Origin: Leadbetterella sp040829825
Lineage (GTDB): Bacteria > Bacteroidota > Bacteroidia > Cytophagales > Spirosomataceae
Strand: one strand, 5' to 3'
Assembly (NCBI RefSeq): GCF_040829825.1
Contig: NZ_JBFOLH010000017.1
Length of the DNA: 64,000 nucleotides
Made by a program: the position numbers and the translations under genes. The notes under the pieces were generated by a model, which was not told where the DNA came from, did no database searches, and worked only from the letters and a program-made list of their open reading frames with translations. This document shows positions 8,950 through 17,430 of this stretch, piece by piece; positions within the stretch are counted from its first letter, which is position 1; each line of letters starts with the position of its first letter.

Positions 8950-9678
8950 ATGACTTTTTGTCTAGGGGTAAAGACAGCCGACGGGCTGATAGCATTGGCC
9001 GACAGGAGAATAACTTCCGGCAGCGAGGTTTCCAGCGAAAAGAAGGTCTCCATCCACCAGGTACAGAACCATTCGCTGTTTATCATGACTGCCGGGCTGC
9101 GGTCGGTTCGTGACAAGGCCCTGACCTATTTTGAGGAAGTGCTTGAAAATGAAGACTCGGGCTTTGACAAGCTTTACCAGGCGGTCAATTCTTTTGGTCA
9201 GAAGCTGAAGAAAGTGCGGGAAGAAGACGAGGCCATTCTGCTGAAGGCCGGGCTGATGTTCAACCTGTCTGCCATTGTAGGCGGCCAGCTGGAAAAAGAT
9301 AAGGAGCACAAGCTGTTCCTGCTGTACCCGGAAGGCAACTGGATAGAGGTTTCAGAAGGGTCACCTTTTATCATTATCGGAAATTCAGGGTACGGGAAAC
9401 CCATCCTGTACCGGAATATCAAATACACTACACCGCTTGACGAGGTATTGAAACTGGGCTTCCTGGCGTTTGATTCGACGCGGGTAAGCGCTAACGATGT
9501 GGATTTCCCGATCGATGTGCTGCTGTACGAGAAAGACAGCTTCAATATTGTGGAGCATATGTACGAGAAGCAGGACCTGGAGCATATCTCCTACCAGTGG
9601 AATGCCCTCCTGAAAAATTCAGTGCAGAAGCTGCCGGTAGACTGGATAGATCCTTTATTAAGAAAGAGACAGGTATGA
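8950..9678 (+). CDS. Anbu-type proteasome-like peptidase
   Basis: 242 residues. Anbu (COG3484) is a bacterial Ntn-hydrolase related to 20S proteasome beta subunits and HslV, lacking a propeptide so that removal of Met exposes the catalytic threonine. The N-terminus MTFCLGVKTADGLIALADRR shows Thr at mature position 1 and Asp at mature position 17, as in proteasome subunits; a lysine pair at 30-31 probably supplies the residue equivalent to Lys33. Conserved segments FIIIGNSGYGKP and LAFDSTRVSANDV follow. Its stop overlaps the start of the transglutaminase gene by 4 bp (ATGA), implying coupled translation. The natural substrate of Anbu is not established. Confidence 0.88.
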   Translation: MTFCLGVKTADGLIALADRRITSGSEVSSEKKVSIHQVQNHSLFIMTAGLRSVRDKALTYFEEVLENEDSGFDKLYQAVNSFGQKLKKVREEDEAILLKAGLMFNLSAIVGGQLEKDKEHKLFLLYPEGNWIEVSEGSPFIIIGNSGYGKPILYRNIKYTTPLDEVLKLGFLAFDSTRVSANDVDFPIDVLLYEKDSFNIVEHMYEKQDLEHISYQWNALLKNSVQKLPVDWIDPLLRKRQV

Positions 9679-10523
9679 TTCTGGAAGTTGAGCACAGGTT
9701 AATTTACCGGTACAGCGGGTTTGTTCACCTGAACCCGCATTATTTTTATCTTACTCCGAACCTTACGCCTTACCAGCGCCTTCTTTCGTATGAGCTGAGT
9801 GTTTTACCCCAGGCCGACAAGCTGATCAGGAACATTGACCAGGAGGGCAACATCCAGCATGTGTGCTTTGTGAATATCGATACCCGCCTGTTTGAGATAA
9901 AAACCGCATTTACTATTGAGAGTAGTAATTTTAACACCTTTGATTTCATTTTTTTTCCGTTTGAATCCGCTAATTTGCCGTTCAGGTATCCGGAGAAGCT
10001 GGGAAGGTACACCGATATTTATTTTGCGGTAAATCCGGTGAACCCGACCGTGCAGGCGCTCAGCACGCAGCTGGCAGAAGAGGCGGGATATAGTACGATT
10101 GACTTTCTGTCGGGTGTGGCAACATATATCAGTAAGAATTTTCGTTATATATCCAGGGAGCGGGGCGAGGCCATGAAGCCGGAAGAAACACTCCGCCTGG
10201 GCAGTGGTTCGTGCCGTGATTTTTCGGTATTGATGATGGCGTTGTGTAATGCGCACGGGTTGGTGGCCCGGTTTGTCAGCGGGTATCTTTTTGGCAGCGA
10301 CCGGCATGAGCATGATCTTCATGCCTGGGTAGAAGTTTTTTTGCCGGGTGGGGGCTGGCGCGGATTTGATCCTACCGAAGGGCAATCGGTCAACGAAAAT
10401 TACATTGCGCTGGCCAACTCGCTGGAACCTTCGGGAGTAAGCCCGGTGAGGGGCAGCTTCAGGGGTACGCCGGGGGTGGAGTCAGAATTGGAGACTTACG
10501 TTTCCATTCGGGAAAAAGTGTAA
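9675..10523 (+). CDS. Transglutaminase-like cysteine peptidase family protein
   Basis: 282 residues from the ATG at 9675 (MILEVEHRLIYRYSG), which overlaps the Anbu stop by 4 bp; a longer upstream reading would run back through the Anbu gene. The N-terminal 130 residues fit the beta-rich domain that precedes bacterial transglutaminase cores. The catalytic triad is visible: Cys180 (GSCRDFS), His216 (HAWVEV) and Asp232 (FDPTEG). Proteins of this set are thought to cleave or form amide bonds in a peptide pathway with alpha-E and Anbu. Confidence 0.9.
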   Translation: MILEVEHRLIYRYSGFVHLNPHYFYLTPNLTPYQRLLSYELSVLPQADKLIRNIDQEGNIQHVCFVNIDTRLFEIKTAFTIESSNFNTFDFIFFPFESANLPFRYPEKLGRYTDIYFAVNPVNPTVQALSTQLAEEAGYSTIDFLSGVATYISKNFRYISRERGEAMKPEETLRLGSGSCRDFSVLMMALCNAHGLVARFVSGYLFGSDRHEHDLHAWVEVFLPGGGWRGFDPTEGQSVNENYIALANSLEPSGVSPVRGSFRGTPGVESELETYVSIREKV

Positions 10524-10555
10524 GAAGAAGATGAATTACGAAGCAGATTTTTATT

Positions 10556-10563
10556 TAATTTTG
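10556..10563 (+). promoter_or_regulatory. glmM -7 promoter element
   Basis: TAATTTTG is an exact TAnnTTTG match 20 bases before the GTG start of the mutase gene. The -33 region is not a clear match. Confidence 0.5.
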
Positions 10564-10583
10564 AACCCTTAATTTAAACTTTC

Positions 10584-11978
10584 GTGACATTAATTAAGTC
10601 AATATCCGGTATCAGAGGTACAATAGGTGGAAAAAGCGGAGAAGGCCTTACTCCTTTAGATGTAGTAAAGTTTACAGCGGCGTTTGCCGGGATGCTCCCG
10701 GAGAAGGCCGGGGGAAACAGGAAAGTAGTGGTAGGACGTGATGCACGGCCTTCCGGAAAGATGGTTTCTGACCTGGTGTGCGCCACTTTAAACGGTATGG
10801 GCATTGATGTGCTGGATCTGGGACTGTCTACCACCCCGACGGTAGAGATGGCTGTTCCGATGGAAAATGCTGCGGGAGGAATTATTATTACAGCCAGCCA
10901 CAACCCGGTGCAATGGAATGCCCTTAAGCTGCTGAATGAAAAAGGAGAGTTTATCTCGGCCGCTGAAGGAGAACAGCTGCTGGCACGGGCCGATGGAGAA
11001 GATTTCCATTTTGTGGAAGTAAAGCAACTGGGAAAATACGAGGAGGATACCACCTACCTGGATAAGCACATCGAGGCTATCCTGGCCCTGTCATCCGTCA
11101 ATACGGAGGCTATCCGTAAAGCCGGCTTTAAAATAGCGGTGGATGCCGTTAACTCTTCGGGTGGTTTTGCGGTTCCGAAATTGCTGCGGGCACTGGGCGT
11201 GGAAGTGATCAAAGAGCTGAATTGTGAGCCTAACGGGCATTTTGCCCATAACCCTGAGCCTCTTCCTGAAAACCTGAGGGAGATTTCTTCGGAAATGAAG
11301 AAGGGCGATTATGACCTGGGAATCGTGGTAGACCCGGATGTAGACCGGCTGGCCCTGATCTGTGAAGACGGTGAGCCTTTCGGTGAAGAATACACCCTGG
11401 TGGCCGTGGCAGATTACGTGTTAAGCATCAATAAGAAGCAAAAGAATACCACCGTTTCCAACCTTTCTTCTTCCATGGCCCTGAAAGATATTACCGCTCA
11501 CCATGGCGGAGAGTATTTTTCTGCTGCGGTGGGTGAGGTGAATGTAGTGGAAAAAATGAAGGAAGTAAAGGCCATCATTGGCGGTGAAGGCAATGGCGGG
11601 ATTATTTTCCCGGAACTTCATTACGGCCGTGATGCCCTGGTGGGCATTGCCCTGTTCCTGTCGCACCTGGCCAAATTTGATAAGCCGGTCGGTTTTCTGC
11701 GCAAGAAATACCCTTCTTACTTTATAGCGAAGAAGAAAATCGAGCTGGAAAACGGTATTGACGTAGACCTGATCCTGGAAAAAGTCCGGGGCAAGTACGC
11801 CAAGTATGAGATCGATACCCGCGACGGTGTGAAGATTTATTTCGATAAGGAATGGGTGCACCTGAGGAAATCCAACACAGAGCCCATCATCCGGATTTAC
11901 GCCGAAAGCGAGTTCGAAACTACAGCCGGGAACCTGGCGGATAAGATTATCAAGGATATTAAGGAGTTAATGAAATAA
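10584..11978 (+). CDS. glmM: Phosphoglucosamine mutase / phosphomannomutase family
   Basis: 464 residues from a GTG start (GTG ACA TTA ATT AAG). An alpha-D-phosphohexomutase that interconverts glucosamine 6- and 1-phosphate for UDP-GlcNAc synthesis. Visible motifs: the phosphoserine loop TASHNPVQWN with Ser105, the metal loop DPDVDRL with Asp250, Asp252 and Asp254, the sugar-binding GEGNGG motif, and the C-terminal phosphate-binding RKSNTEPIIRIY. Length and order of domains are normal. Phosphomannomutase activity cannot be excluded from sequence; GlmM is the usual role of this Bacteroidota form. Confidence 0.9.
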   Translation: MTLIKSISGIRGTIGGKSGEGLTPLDVVKFTAAFAGMLPEKAGGNRKVVVGRDARPSGKMVSDLVCATLNGMGIDVLDLGLSTTPTVEMAVPMENAAGGIIITASHNPVQWNALKLLNEKGEFISAAEGEQLLARADGEDFHFVEVKQLGKYEEDTTYLDKHIEAILALSSVNTEAIRKAGFKIAVDAVNSSGGFAVPKLLRALGVEVIKELNCEPNGHFAHNPEPLPENLREISSEMKKGDYDLGIVVDPDVDRLALICEDGEPFGEEYTLVAVADYVLSINKKQKNTTVSNLSSSMALKDITAHHGGEYFSAAVGEVNVVEKMKEVKAIIGGEGNGGIIFPELHYGRDALVGIALFLSHLAKFDKPVGFLRKKYPSYFIAKKKIELENGIDVDLILEKVRGKYAKYEIDTRDGVKIYFDKEWVHLRKSNTEPIIRIYAESEFETTAGNLADKIIKDIKELMK

Positions 11979-11980
11979 AT

Positions 11981-12044
11981 AGCTGCCGGCCTTTAGCAAC
12001 CCGGCATTCGTCAGGAACAAGCCGGGTAGCTAAAGGTTACAGCT
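11981..12044 (+). terminator. Long hairpin after glmM
   Basis: Nested inverted repeats AGCTG/CAGCT, CCTTTAGC/GCTAAAGG and CCCGGC/GCCGGG fold into one long stem starting 2 bases after the glmM stop. There is no strong U-run after it, so it may be a terminator or an RNA-stabilising 3' structure. Confidence 0.55.
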
Positions 12045-12092
12045 GAATTTCAGACACACTCAACAGGCAATTTTCCGGCAAGAAGAAGAGAT

Positions 12093-13061
12093 ATGACCCA
12101 TCCATTGGTAAGTGTACATTTACTGACGTACAATCACGTTAAGTTTATCCGGCAGTCGATAGAGAGCGTAATTGCCCAGGAAACCACTTTCCCTTTTGAG
12201 GTCATCATTGGCGATGATTGCTCTACTGACGGCACGTCGGCTATTGTTGACGAGTATGCCGCCCGTTACCCGGAGCTGGTGCGGGTGGTACGCGGAGAAA
12301 AAAACGGCGGACCTCAGCCGAATTCGATCCGTATCCTGGAAAACTGCCGGGGGAAGTATATGGCTGCCCTGGAAGGGGATGACTACTGGATCGACCCGTA
12401 TAAGCTGCAGAAGCAGGCCGACTTCATGGAGGCTAATCCTGATTTTTCCATTTGCTTTACCAATACCCGGGTAGAATTTTTTGACGGGGAAGGAGAACCG
12501 TACCTGCTGAACGGGAACCTGGAAAAGGATGTGTTTGAGCTGAAAGACCTGATCGGTGAAAAGGAGATCTGGTTTATGGGAACGGCCACGCTCTTTTATA
12601 CCATGCGCTCGATCTTCCCGGTTCAGCCCTGGTTTTACAAAACCAAGAGCGGGGATATTCCCATGATCATGCTGGCTGCCCGTTACGGCGAGATCAAATT
12701 TCTGCCCGATGTTACGGCCGCCTACCGCCGTCACGCGGCCGGTGCCAGCAATACCGACCACAAAGACGATGCGGTATTCCTGGAAAACCGCATTATGATG
12801 TATACTAACCTGAACCGGGATACCGGCTACCGGTTTAATGCTCTTTTCAAACGGAACCTGGGCGGCTGGTATTACCTGCTGCTGAATTCCAGGCAGCTGA
12901 AAGACCGGTACTTCAAACGACTCAGGACGGCTTTTACCTATATATCTCTTATGTATCCGGATATCCCGCATCTGAAAGAGGTGATCCGCGATCACCTGGT
13001 TCCGGCATGGGTGATGAAGGCTTCGAGGTGGGTGAGGTGGAAGATGGGGTGGATAAAGTAG
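12093..13061 (+). CDS. Family 2 glycosyltransferase
   Basis: 322 residues, GT-A fold. The N-terminus SVHLLTYNHVKFIRQSIESV and the nucleotide-binding DDCSTDGT are typical of GT2. A later acidic motif EGDDYWID (about residues 92-99) is the DxD-like metal site. A histidine/arginine-rich AYRRHAAGAS segment resembles the GT2 acceptor-side loop. The C-terminal 80 residues are basic and probably peripheral to the membrane (WVMKASRWVRWKMGW). No neighbouring glycan cluster reveals its substrate. Confidence 0.88.
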   Translation: MTHPLVSVHLLTYNHVKFIRQSIESVIAQETTFPFEVIIGDDCSTDGTSAIVDEYAARYPELVRVVRGEKNGGPQPNSIRILENCRGKYMAALEGDDYWIDPYKLQKQADFMEANPDFSICFTNTRVEFFDGEGEPYLLNGNLEKDVFELKDLIGEKEIWFMGTATLFYTMRSIFPVQPWFYKTKSGDIPMIMLAARYGEIKFLPDVTAAYRRHAAGASNTDHKDDAVFLENRIMMYTNLNRDTGYRFNALFKRNLGGWYYLLLNSRQLKDRYFKRLRTAFTYISLMYPDIPHLKEVIRDHLVPAWVMKASRWVRWKMGWIK

Positions 13062-13115
13062 TTCTGAGTGGTTAGTTCCGAGTGATTAGTTCTGAGTGGA
13101 TAGTTTTGGGTAGTT
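13060..13115. repeat. Four 14-bp tandem repeats, AGTTCYGAGTGRWT type
   Basis: Four consecutive 14-base units (AGTTCTGAGTGGTT, AGTTCCGAGTGATT, AGTTCTGAGTGGAT, AGTTTTGGGTAGTT) start inside the stop codon of the glycosyltransferase and fill half of the gap to the convergent cupin gene. Confidence 0.85.
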
Positions 13116-13155
13116 GAATGAGGAGGAAGAGGCGCGTGGCCCCTTCCTTAACGTA

Positions 13156-14031
13156 TCAGGCTTCTATGCCCAGGTTTTTATGGGTTTCGGAAATGGCCCG
13201 CTCGTTTTTCTCGTCCATCCAGGCCTGTCCCCGCGTTTTCCGCATAAAGTTATCAAAATAGCGCTGAATGATCACGTTATAGGCTGCCAGCGCCAGGTAT
13301 TTGGGCTTTTTGGGCAGTGCCCGGAGGCTCATGGAGAAGCTGGGCGTCAGGTATTTCATATAATGCCAGTATCCTTCGGGCATGTACAGCATTTCTCCGT
13401 GGTTCAGCTCACAGATAAGGCCTTCAGCGTATTTTAATGCCGGGAATTTGTTGAAATCCGGGTTGTCAAAGTCAATGGCCTGGTGCGAGATCAGGGCATG
13501 CGGAATCTTATACAGGAACCGGGTCTGCTCCGGGTGAAAAAGGATACACTGCTTTTTACCGTGGAAGTGAAAATGAAGGATATCCGAGTAGTCGATATCA
13601 AAGTGCATAAAGACTTTGGAGTTCTCGCCCCCGAAAAACAGCATGGGCAGCTGCTTTACCAGGTTCAGCCCGATGTCAGGCCAGCGGAAGTCTTCTTTCA
13701 GCTGGGGTACTTCTTTCATGATATTATAGAGGAAGATACGGTACGGAGTAGGTCCTTTTTCCATAATATCAAGGTATTCCGACATCTTCATGTGCAGGTT
13801 GGGCTCGTTCACCTTTTGCTTATGCGTAATGGGCCGGCCGTCATAGATGGGTACCATTTTATCGCCTGCTATTTCGCGGATGTAGTTCAGATGCCATTTT
13901 TCATAGGCCGGCCAGTCACCGGTAAGGCGTTCTATGACTACCGGCTTCTGCGGAATGAAGTAGTTCTTTACAAAATCTTCCTTTGTCAGGGTGGAAACCC
14001 GGTCTATGGGTTTCAGATTCAAGCTGTTCAT
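13156..14031 (-). CDS. JmjC/cupin-8 family putative 2-oxoglutarate-Fe(II) oxygenase
   Basis: 291 residues. The family includes protein and small-molecule hydroxylases of the JmjC type. The first half has the family opening (PVVIERLTGDWPAYEKW). The iron site is visible as H-F-D in FMHFDIDYSD and a distal histidine in MLYMPEGYWHYMKY. An intervening LHFHFHGKKQCILFHP strand is the usual cupin core, with a lysine able to bind 2-oxoglutarate. The C-terminus contains a basic helical stretch. Transcribed alone, leftward, convergent with the glycosyltransferase. Substrate unknown. Confidence 0.87.
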   Translation of the reverse strand: MNSLNLKPIDRVSTLTKEDFVKNYFIPQKPVVIERLTGDWPAYEKWHLNYIREIAGDKMVPIYDGRPITHKQKVNEPNLHMKMSEYLDIMEKGPTPYRIFLYNIMKEVPQLKEDFRWPDIGLNLVKQLPMLFFGGENSKVFMHFDIDYSDILHFHFHGKKQCILFHPEQTRFLYKIPHALISHQAIDFDNPDFNKFPALKYAEGLICELNHGEMLYMPEGYWHYMKYLTPSFSMSLRALPKKPKYLALAAYNVIIQRYFDNFMRKTRGQAWMDEKNERAISETHKNLGIEA

Positions 14032-14064
14032 CTCAAATTAACTTCATGGATTAAGGCCTTACGG

Positions 14065-14084
14065 GCACAAAAGCAAATTTGTGC
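14065..14084. promoter_or_regulatory. Inverted repeat upstream of the cupin gene
   Basis: GCACAAA and TTTGTGC form a 7-bp inverted repeat with a 6-base spacer, about 34 bp upstream of the cupin ATG. Position and size suit a dimeric regulator site, but no regulator is known. Confidence 0.3.
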
Positions 14085-14113
14085 AGCAATAAGTCCGGTG
14101 CAAATGTAATTTC

Positions 14114-14779
14114 TTATTTTGTAAGTTCATAGCCTTTGTATTTTCTTGTCCAGTCAATGGCTCCGAAGGTAGCGATAAAACAGAACACCAGGTAAAGCAG
14201 GGCATACAGCTTTATATCTTTGTTGTAATAAAGAATAGAGCTGATGATATCAATCAGCAGCCACATCCACCAGGTTTCCACTTTTTTGTTCATCATCAGG
14301 AAAGTGGTGGCAATACTGGCCACAAGTATGAAAGAGTCGATATACGGGAAAGCGCTGGGCAGGTGGAAAAGGTTGGGGAAGATTTCGTGCAGGTTGCCGG
14401 CAAAGTAGCCAAACAGCAGGGTGACCACTGCCACTACAGCCATAAAGAGCAGGTAGCTGCCGGTTGAAAGCCGGGTGATGCGAAGCTCTTTGTTTTGATT
14501 GGCCTTATCGGCCCGGGGAAATTTCCAGAGCCAGAACCCGATAATATTGGTGATGAAAAAGAAAACCTGCAGGAACATGTCGGGATAAAGCTGAGCCTGG
14601 TAAAACATGATGAAAGCCAGGCTGACGTTAAAGAGGCCTACCACCCATGACCATACGTTTTCTTTGGCGGAAAGCCATACGGCCAGCCCGCCGGTAAGTG
14701 TGGCCCAGAATTCCAGGTGGCTCATTTCATACCCGAAGACTGTAAAAAAGATGCTTTTGAGGTTAAAGAAATCAGCCAC
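14114..14779 (-). CDS. pnuC: Nicotinamide riboside transporter PnuC
   Basis: 221 residues, polytopic with about 7 membrane helices. PnuC imports nicotinamide riboside by facilitated diffusion for NAD synthesis. The family signature is seen near residues 35-62 (LSAKENVWSWVVGLFNV) and again in the second half (ETWWMWLLIDIISSILYYNKD). The start overlaps the end of the upstream DUF2480 gene by 8 bp, so translation is probably coupled. A partner NR kinase is not in the neighbourhood. Confidence 0.9.
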   Translation of the reverse strand: MADFFNLKSIFFTVFGYEMSHLEFWATLTGGLAVWLSAKENVWSWVVGLFNVSLAFIMFYQAQLYPDMFLQVFFFITNIIGFWLWKFPRADKANQNKELRITRLSTGSYLLFMAVVAVVTLLFGYFAGNLHEIFPNLFHLPSAFPYIDSFILVASIATTFLMMNKKVETWWMWLLIDIISSILYYNKDIKLYALLYLVFCFIATFGAIDWTRKYKGYELTK

Positions 14780-15317
14780 GGCTCAGTGGTTTTTGTTTAT
14801 AAAGGGGTACCGTACTGCAGGGTTCGCCAAACATGAGACTTTTGACCAGGGGTCTCAGCCGCCGGGTAAGCTCTACATATACGTAAGGAGGGATCTGCTT
14901 ATCGCTGCAGCCTTTTACCACCACGCGAACATCGCGGTATTGTTCCAGGTCAAGGGTGTTGAGCACCTGATCAAAGAGCTTTTTCTCCAGGTCTTCCGCA
15001 TTACCGAAAATCACGGTGTTGGCGTAAGGCTCGAGGTAAACCGTCAACAGCATATAGGCCCATAGCGGCACAATGGCCTCTTCGCTGCAGGTAATGGCTA
15101 CATGCTTACCGGTATACTGCGACCAGTCGTGTTCTTTCAAAAAAGCGCGGAAGTCCTTTTCTTTGAGAATAAGCCCCATAAAGAGATTATCTTTTATATC
15201 GTATATGACCCGTTCTCCGGCGGGGTAATGCTCTTCCAGGTCAAGCGTAACAAGCCCGCTCAGCGCTACTTTATTGATAATTTGATCTTCCACGGTCAGT
15301 CTTTTGATGTATAACAA
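14772..15317 (-). CDS. DUF2480 family protein
   Basis: 181 residues, soluble, no signal peptide. The N-terminal EDQIINKVALSGLVTLDLE and the later WSQYTGKHVAI and CSEEAIVPLWAYMLL segments match the Bacteroidota-restricted DUF2480 family, whose function is unknown. A GTG eight codons after the ATG (V9) is an alternative start that would fit the usual family N-terminus. It overlaps pnuC by 8 bp; the gap to the upstream membrane protein is 18 bp, so all of 14114-17303 may be one leftward operon. Confidence 0.82.
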   Translation of the reverse strand: MLYIKRLTVEDQIINKVALSGLVTLDLEEHYPAGERVIYDIKDNLFMGLILKEKDFRAFLKEHDWSQYTGKHVAITCSEEAIVPLWAYMLLTVYLEPYANTVIFGNAEDLEKKLFDQVLNTLDLEQYRDVRVVVKGCSDKQIPPYVYVELTRRLRPLVKSLMFGEPCSTVPLYKQKPLSRG

Positions 15318-15335
15318 AAACGGGGCACTGAAGGT

Positions 15336-16163
15336 TTACATCGGGATTACGGTTTTTACGGAACCGGCCAGCCTGATGTGCAGCAAACGGATAAATACAC
15401 GATAAAAGATATATGCCTGCTGGATGATGATCATCAGGATCATCTTCAGGGGAGTGGTCATGCCGATGAGGTGGTCAGGCAGGAGATAGAGGCCCCGGCC
15501 TGCCAGCCCGGCCGCCAGCACATACAGGAAAAACAGCAGAGGGCGACGGGAGCGGCTCAGCAGGCGGAAAGCTCCGGCCAAGGCCCTGAAGATACTTTTT
15601 TCCCGGCGGCTTACCAGGATGACCCGGGAGTAATCCCAGAGAAGGAAAAGGCCTGCCAGGCAGAGCAGGAAGAAAATAACGGCGGGTACGTGCAGAAGAA
15701 CAGCCTCACGGTGGTCAGGCGTGGGAATGAGCTTCATCATCAGCCACGAGATGAGAACGGCGATGCATGCGGAAAGGAGGGCAAGCGAACCCAGGATCAT
15801 CCCCAGCATCAGCATGCGATTCAGGAACCTGGCGCTGAAGATAAAAAAGCGGCGAACCCGGAAGCGATCGTTCATGACGGCATCAATGACCCCGCCGGAG
15901 AAGAAAATACCGGCCAATGCGGTTATACCCGCCAGGAGAAGTAGCTGCGGAATAAACGGGAGCAGGCTTTCGGAGAGTACGCGCAGGGTATCGGTAAAGA
16001 TCATGAAGTCGAAATCTTTTACCAGGGCCTCCGGCGCCAGGCTGTAGCCCGTGCCTTCCTGCAGGGTGCGGTAAAAGGGAATAGCCACTATAAGTGCTGA
16101 AAGAAGCGAAAGGAGGTAATAGAAAACCACCACTTTTTTATTCTTCCAGAGCGCCTGTATCAT
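15336..16163 (-). CDS. Polytopic membrane protein of unknown function
   Basis: 275 residues with about six hydrophobic segments (residues near 12-30, 65-90, 112-140, 155-175, 200-220 and 235-255) and positively charged loops such as RFRVRRFF and SRREKS. I do not recognise a named family; the layout resembles general DUF4013-like integral membrane proteins. Its ATG overlaps the stop of the MazG-like gene by 4 bp, implying cotranslation with it. Confidence 0.75.
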   Translation of the reverse strand: MIQALWKNKKVVVFYYLLSLLSALIVAIPFYRTLQEGTGYSLAPEALVKDFDFMIFTDTLRVLSESLLPFIPQLLLLAGITALAGIFFSGGVIDAVMNDRFRVRRFFIFSARFLNRMLMLGMILGSLALLSACIAVLISWLMMKLIPTPDHREAVLLHVPAVIFFLLCLAGLFLLWDYSRVILVSRREKSIFRALAGAFRLLSRSRRPLLFFLYVLAAGLAGRGLYLLPDHLIGMTTPLKMILMIIIQQAYIFYRVFIRLLHIRLAGSVKTVIPM

Positions 16164-16486
16164 TTTAACTTAGGGTTTTGATGGTGCCGCCGGGCATCGC
16201 GTATGTTTTTCTTTTCCAGGTTTTTGTGAAAAGCGGCCGTGAGGTCAATACCGGTCTGGTTGGCCAGGCAGATGAGCACAAACAGCACGTCGGCCAGCTC
16301 ATCGCCCAGGTCTTTGTCTTTGTCAGAGGCTTTTTCCGATTGCTCGCCGTATCTCCGGGCCATAATGCGGGCCACTTCGCCTACTTCTTCCATCAGGATG
16401 GCTGTATTAGTCAGCTCATTGAAGTAACGCACCCCAACGGTCTTTATCCATTCATCAACGATTTCCTGTGCTTCCTGAATTTCCAT
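16160..16486 (-). CDS. MazG-like nucleotide pyrophosphohydrolase
   Basis: 108 residues, a single-domain all-alpha NTP pyrophosphatase. The magnesium-binding acidic residues are visible as E-E-V-G-E (MEEVGEVARIM) and D-E-L-A-D (LGDELADVLFVLI). Members hydrolyse non-canonical or excess nucleoside triphosphates. It sits 13 bp after ispE and overlaps the next gene by 4 bp. Confidence 0.88.
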   Translation of the reverse strand: MEIQEAQEIVDEWIKTVGVRYFNELTNTAILMEEVGEVARIMARRYGEQSEKASDKDKDLGDELADVLFVLICLANQTGIDLTAAFHKNLEKKNIRDARRHHQNPKLK

Positions 16487-16499
16487 ACAATTTGTTTTT

Positions 16500-17303
16500 T
16501 TAGTCTAAATAGCCTGACCAATAGGTATAATCTGCAAACAAACGGCTCAGGTCTGTTTCTTTTTCCCAGATGCCATACACGGTAGAGCCGCTGCCGGTCA
16601 TGGAGGCATAGAGGGCGCCGTGCGTATAGAGCGCCTGGCGAAGCTCACCGATCAGCGGATATTTTGTGATGAGGGGAGCTTCAAAGTCATTCACCAGCCG
16701 GTTTTTCCATTCTGGCAGCGGCTGCATGACCAGGTCTTTTACCGATACAGCCGGTTTACGCGGTGTGATGCCGGCATAGGCTTCAGCGGTGGAAATATGG
16801 ATGCCGGGGTTGATCATAACCAGGAATTTCCCCTTCAGGCTGAGACCGGTGGTTTCAAACTGAGTACCTGTGCCGTGACAGAAGGCCGGCCGGTTATCGA
16901 TAAAAAACGGGCAGTCACTGCCCAGGTTTCCTGCCAGGTTTAGGAGCTGCTCTGCGGGGAGGCCCAGGTTCAGCACGGTATTCATGAGCTTCAGGGCAAA
17001 GGCACCGTTGGAAGAGCCTCCGCCGATACCGGCACCCATGGGCAGTATTTTATGGAGATGGATCTTTACGTTGCCCTGTGCGGGAGAGAGCAGGTTCCGG
17101 GCTTTTACAACCAGGTTCTGAGCGGCTTCACCGGGTACCGGCAGCCCTGAAGTAGTAAAGGTAAAGGTTTCAGCCGGCAGCACTTCCAGGATATCGGTCC
17201 ATCCCACGGGGTAAAAGACCGATTCAATGTTGTGGTAGCCGTCGGATCGCTTTTCAATGATATTCAGTCCCAGGTTGATTTTTGCGTTCGAAAAGCCCAG
17301 CAT
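16500..17303 (-). CDS. ispE: 4-diphosphocytidyl-2-C-methyl-D-erythritol kinase
   Basis: 267 residues from the ATG at 17303 (MLGFSNAKINLGLNI), which fits the family start better than the ATG six codons earlier at 17321. IspE is the GHMP kinase of the MEP isoprenoid pathway. Visible motifs: N-terminal NAKINLGL, the ATP loop PMGAGIGGGSSNGAFAL and the C-terminal MTGSGSTVYG. It opens a leftward operon with the MazG-like gene. Confidence 0.93.
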   Translation of the reverse strand: MLGFSNAKINLGLNIIEKRSDGYHNIESVFYPVGWTDILEVLPAETFTFTTSGLPVPGEAAQNLVVKARNLLSPAQGNVKIHLHKILPMGAGIGGGSSNGAFALKLMNTVLNLGLPAEQLLNLAGNLGSDCPFFIDNRPAFCHGTGTQFETTGLSLKGKFLVMINPGIHISTAEAYAGITPRKPAVSVKDLVMQPLPEWKNRLVNDFEAPLITKYPLIGELRQALYTHGALYASMTGSGSTVYGIWEKETDLSRLFADYTYWSGYLD

Positions 17304-17333
17304 TCGGAATGTTTTTCTCAAAAATCAGGAAAG

Positions 17334-17366
17334 TTTTTACATTAAGCAAAATAATAACTAATTTTG
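17334..17366 (+). promoter_or_regulatory. rpsJ promoter
   Basis: TAATTTTG at 17359-17366 is an exact -7 match, 64 bases before the rpsJ ATG, with a T-rich -33 region (TTTTTA) ending 20 bases upstream. The long leader leaves room for 5' regulation. Confidence 0.55.
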
Positions 17367-17430
17367 TGGCCCTGTATGGAGTAAATGGTTCTTTCATACG
17401 GTATTTCCAACTTAAAAACAGCAGAACCAA

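Noticed and set aside
12120..12995. 291-codon minus-strand frame opposite the GT2 gene.
   Set aside because: GT2 motifs on the plus strand are clear and the antisense chain has no family pattern.
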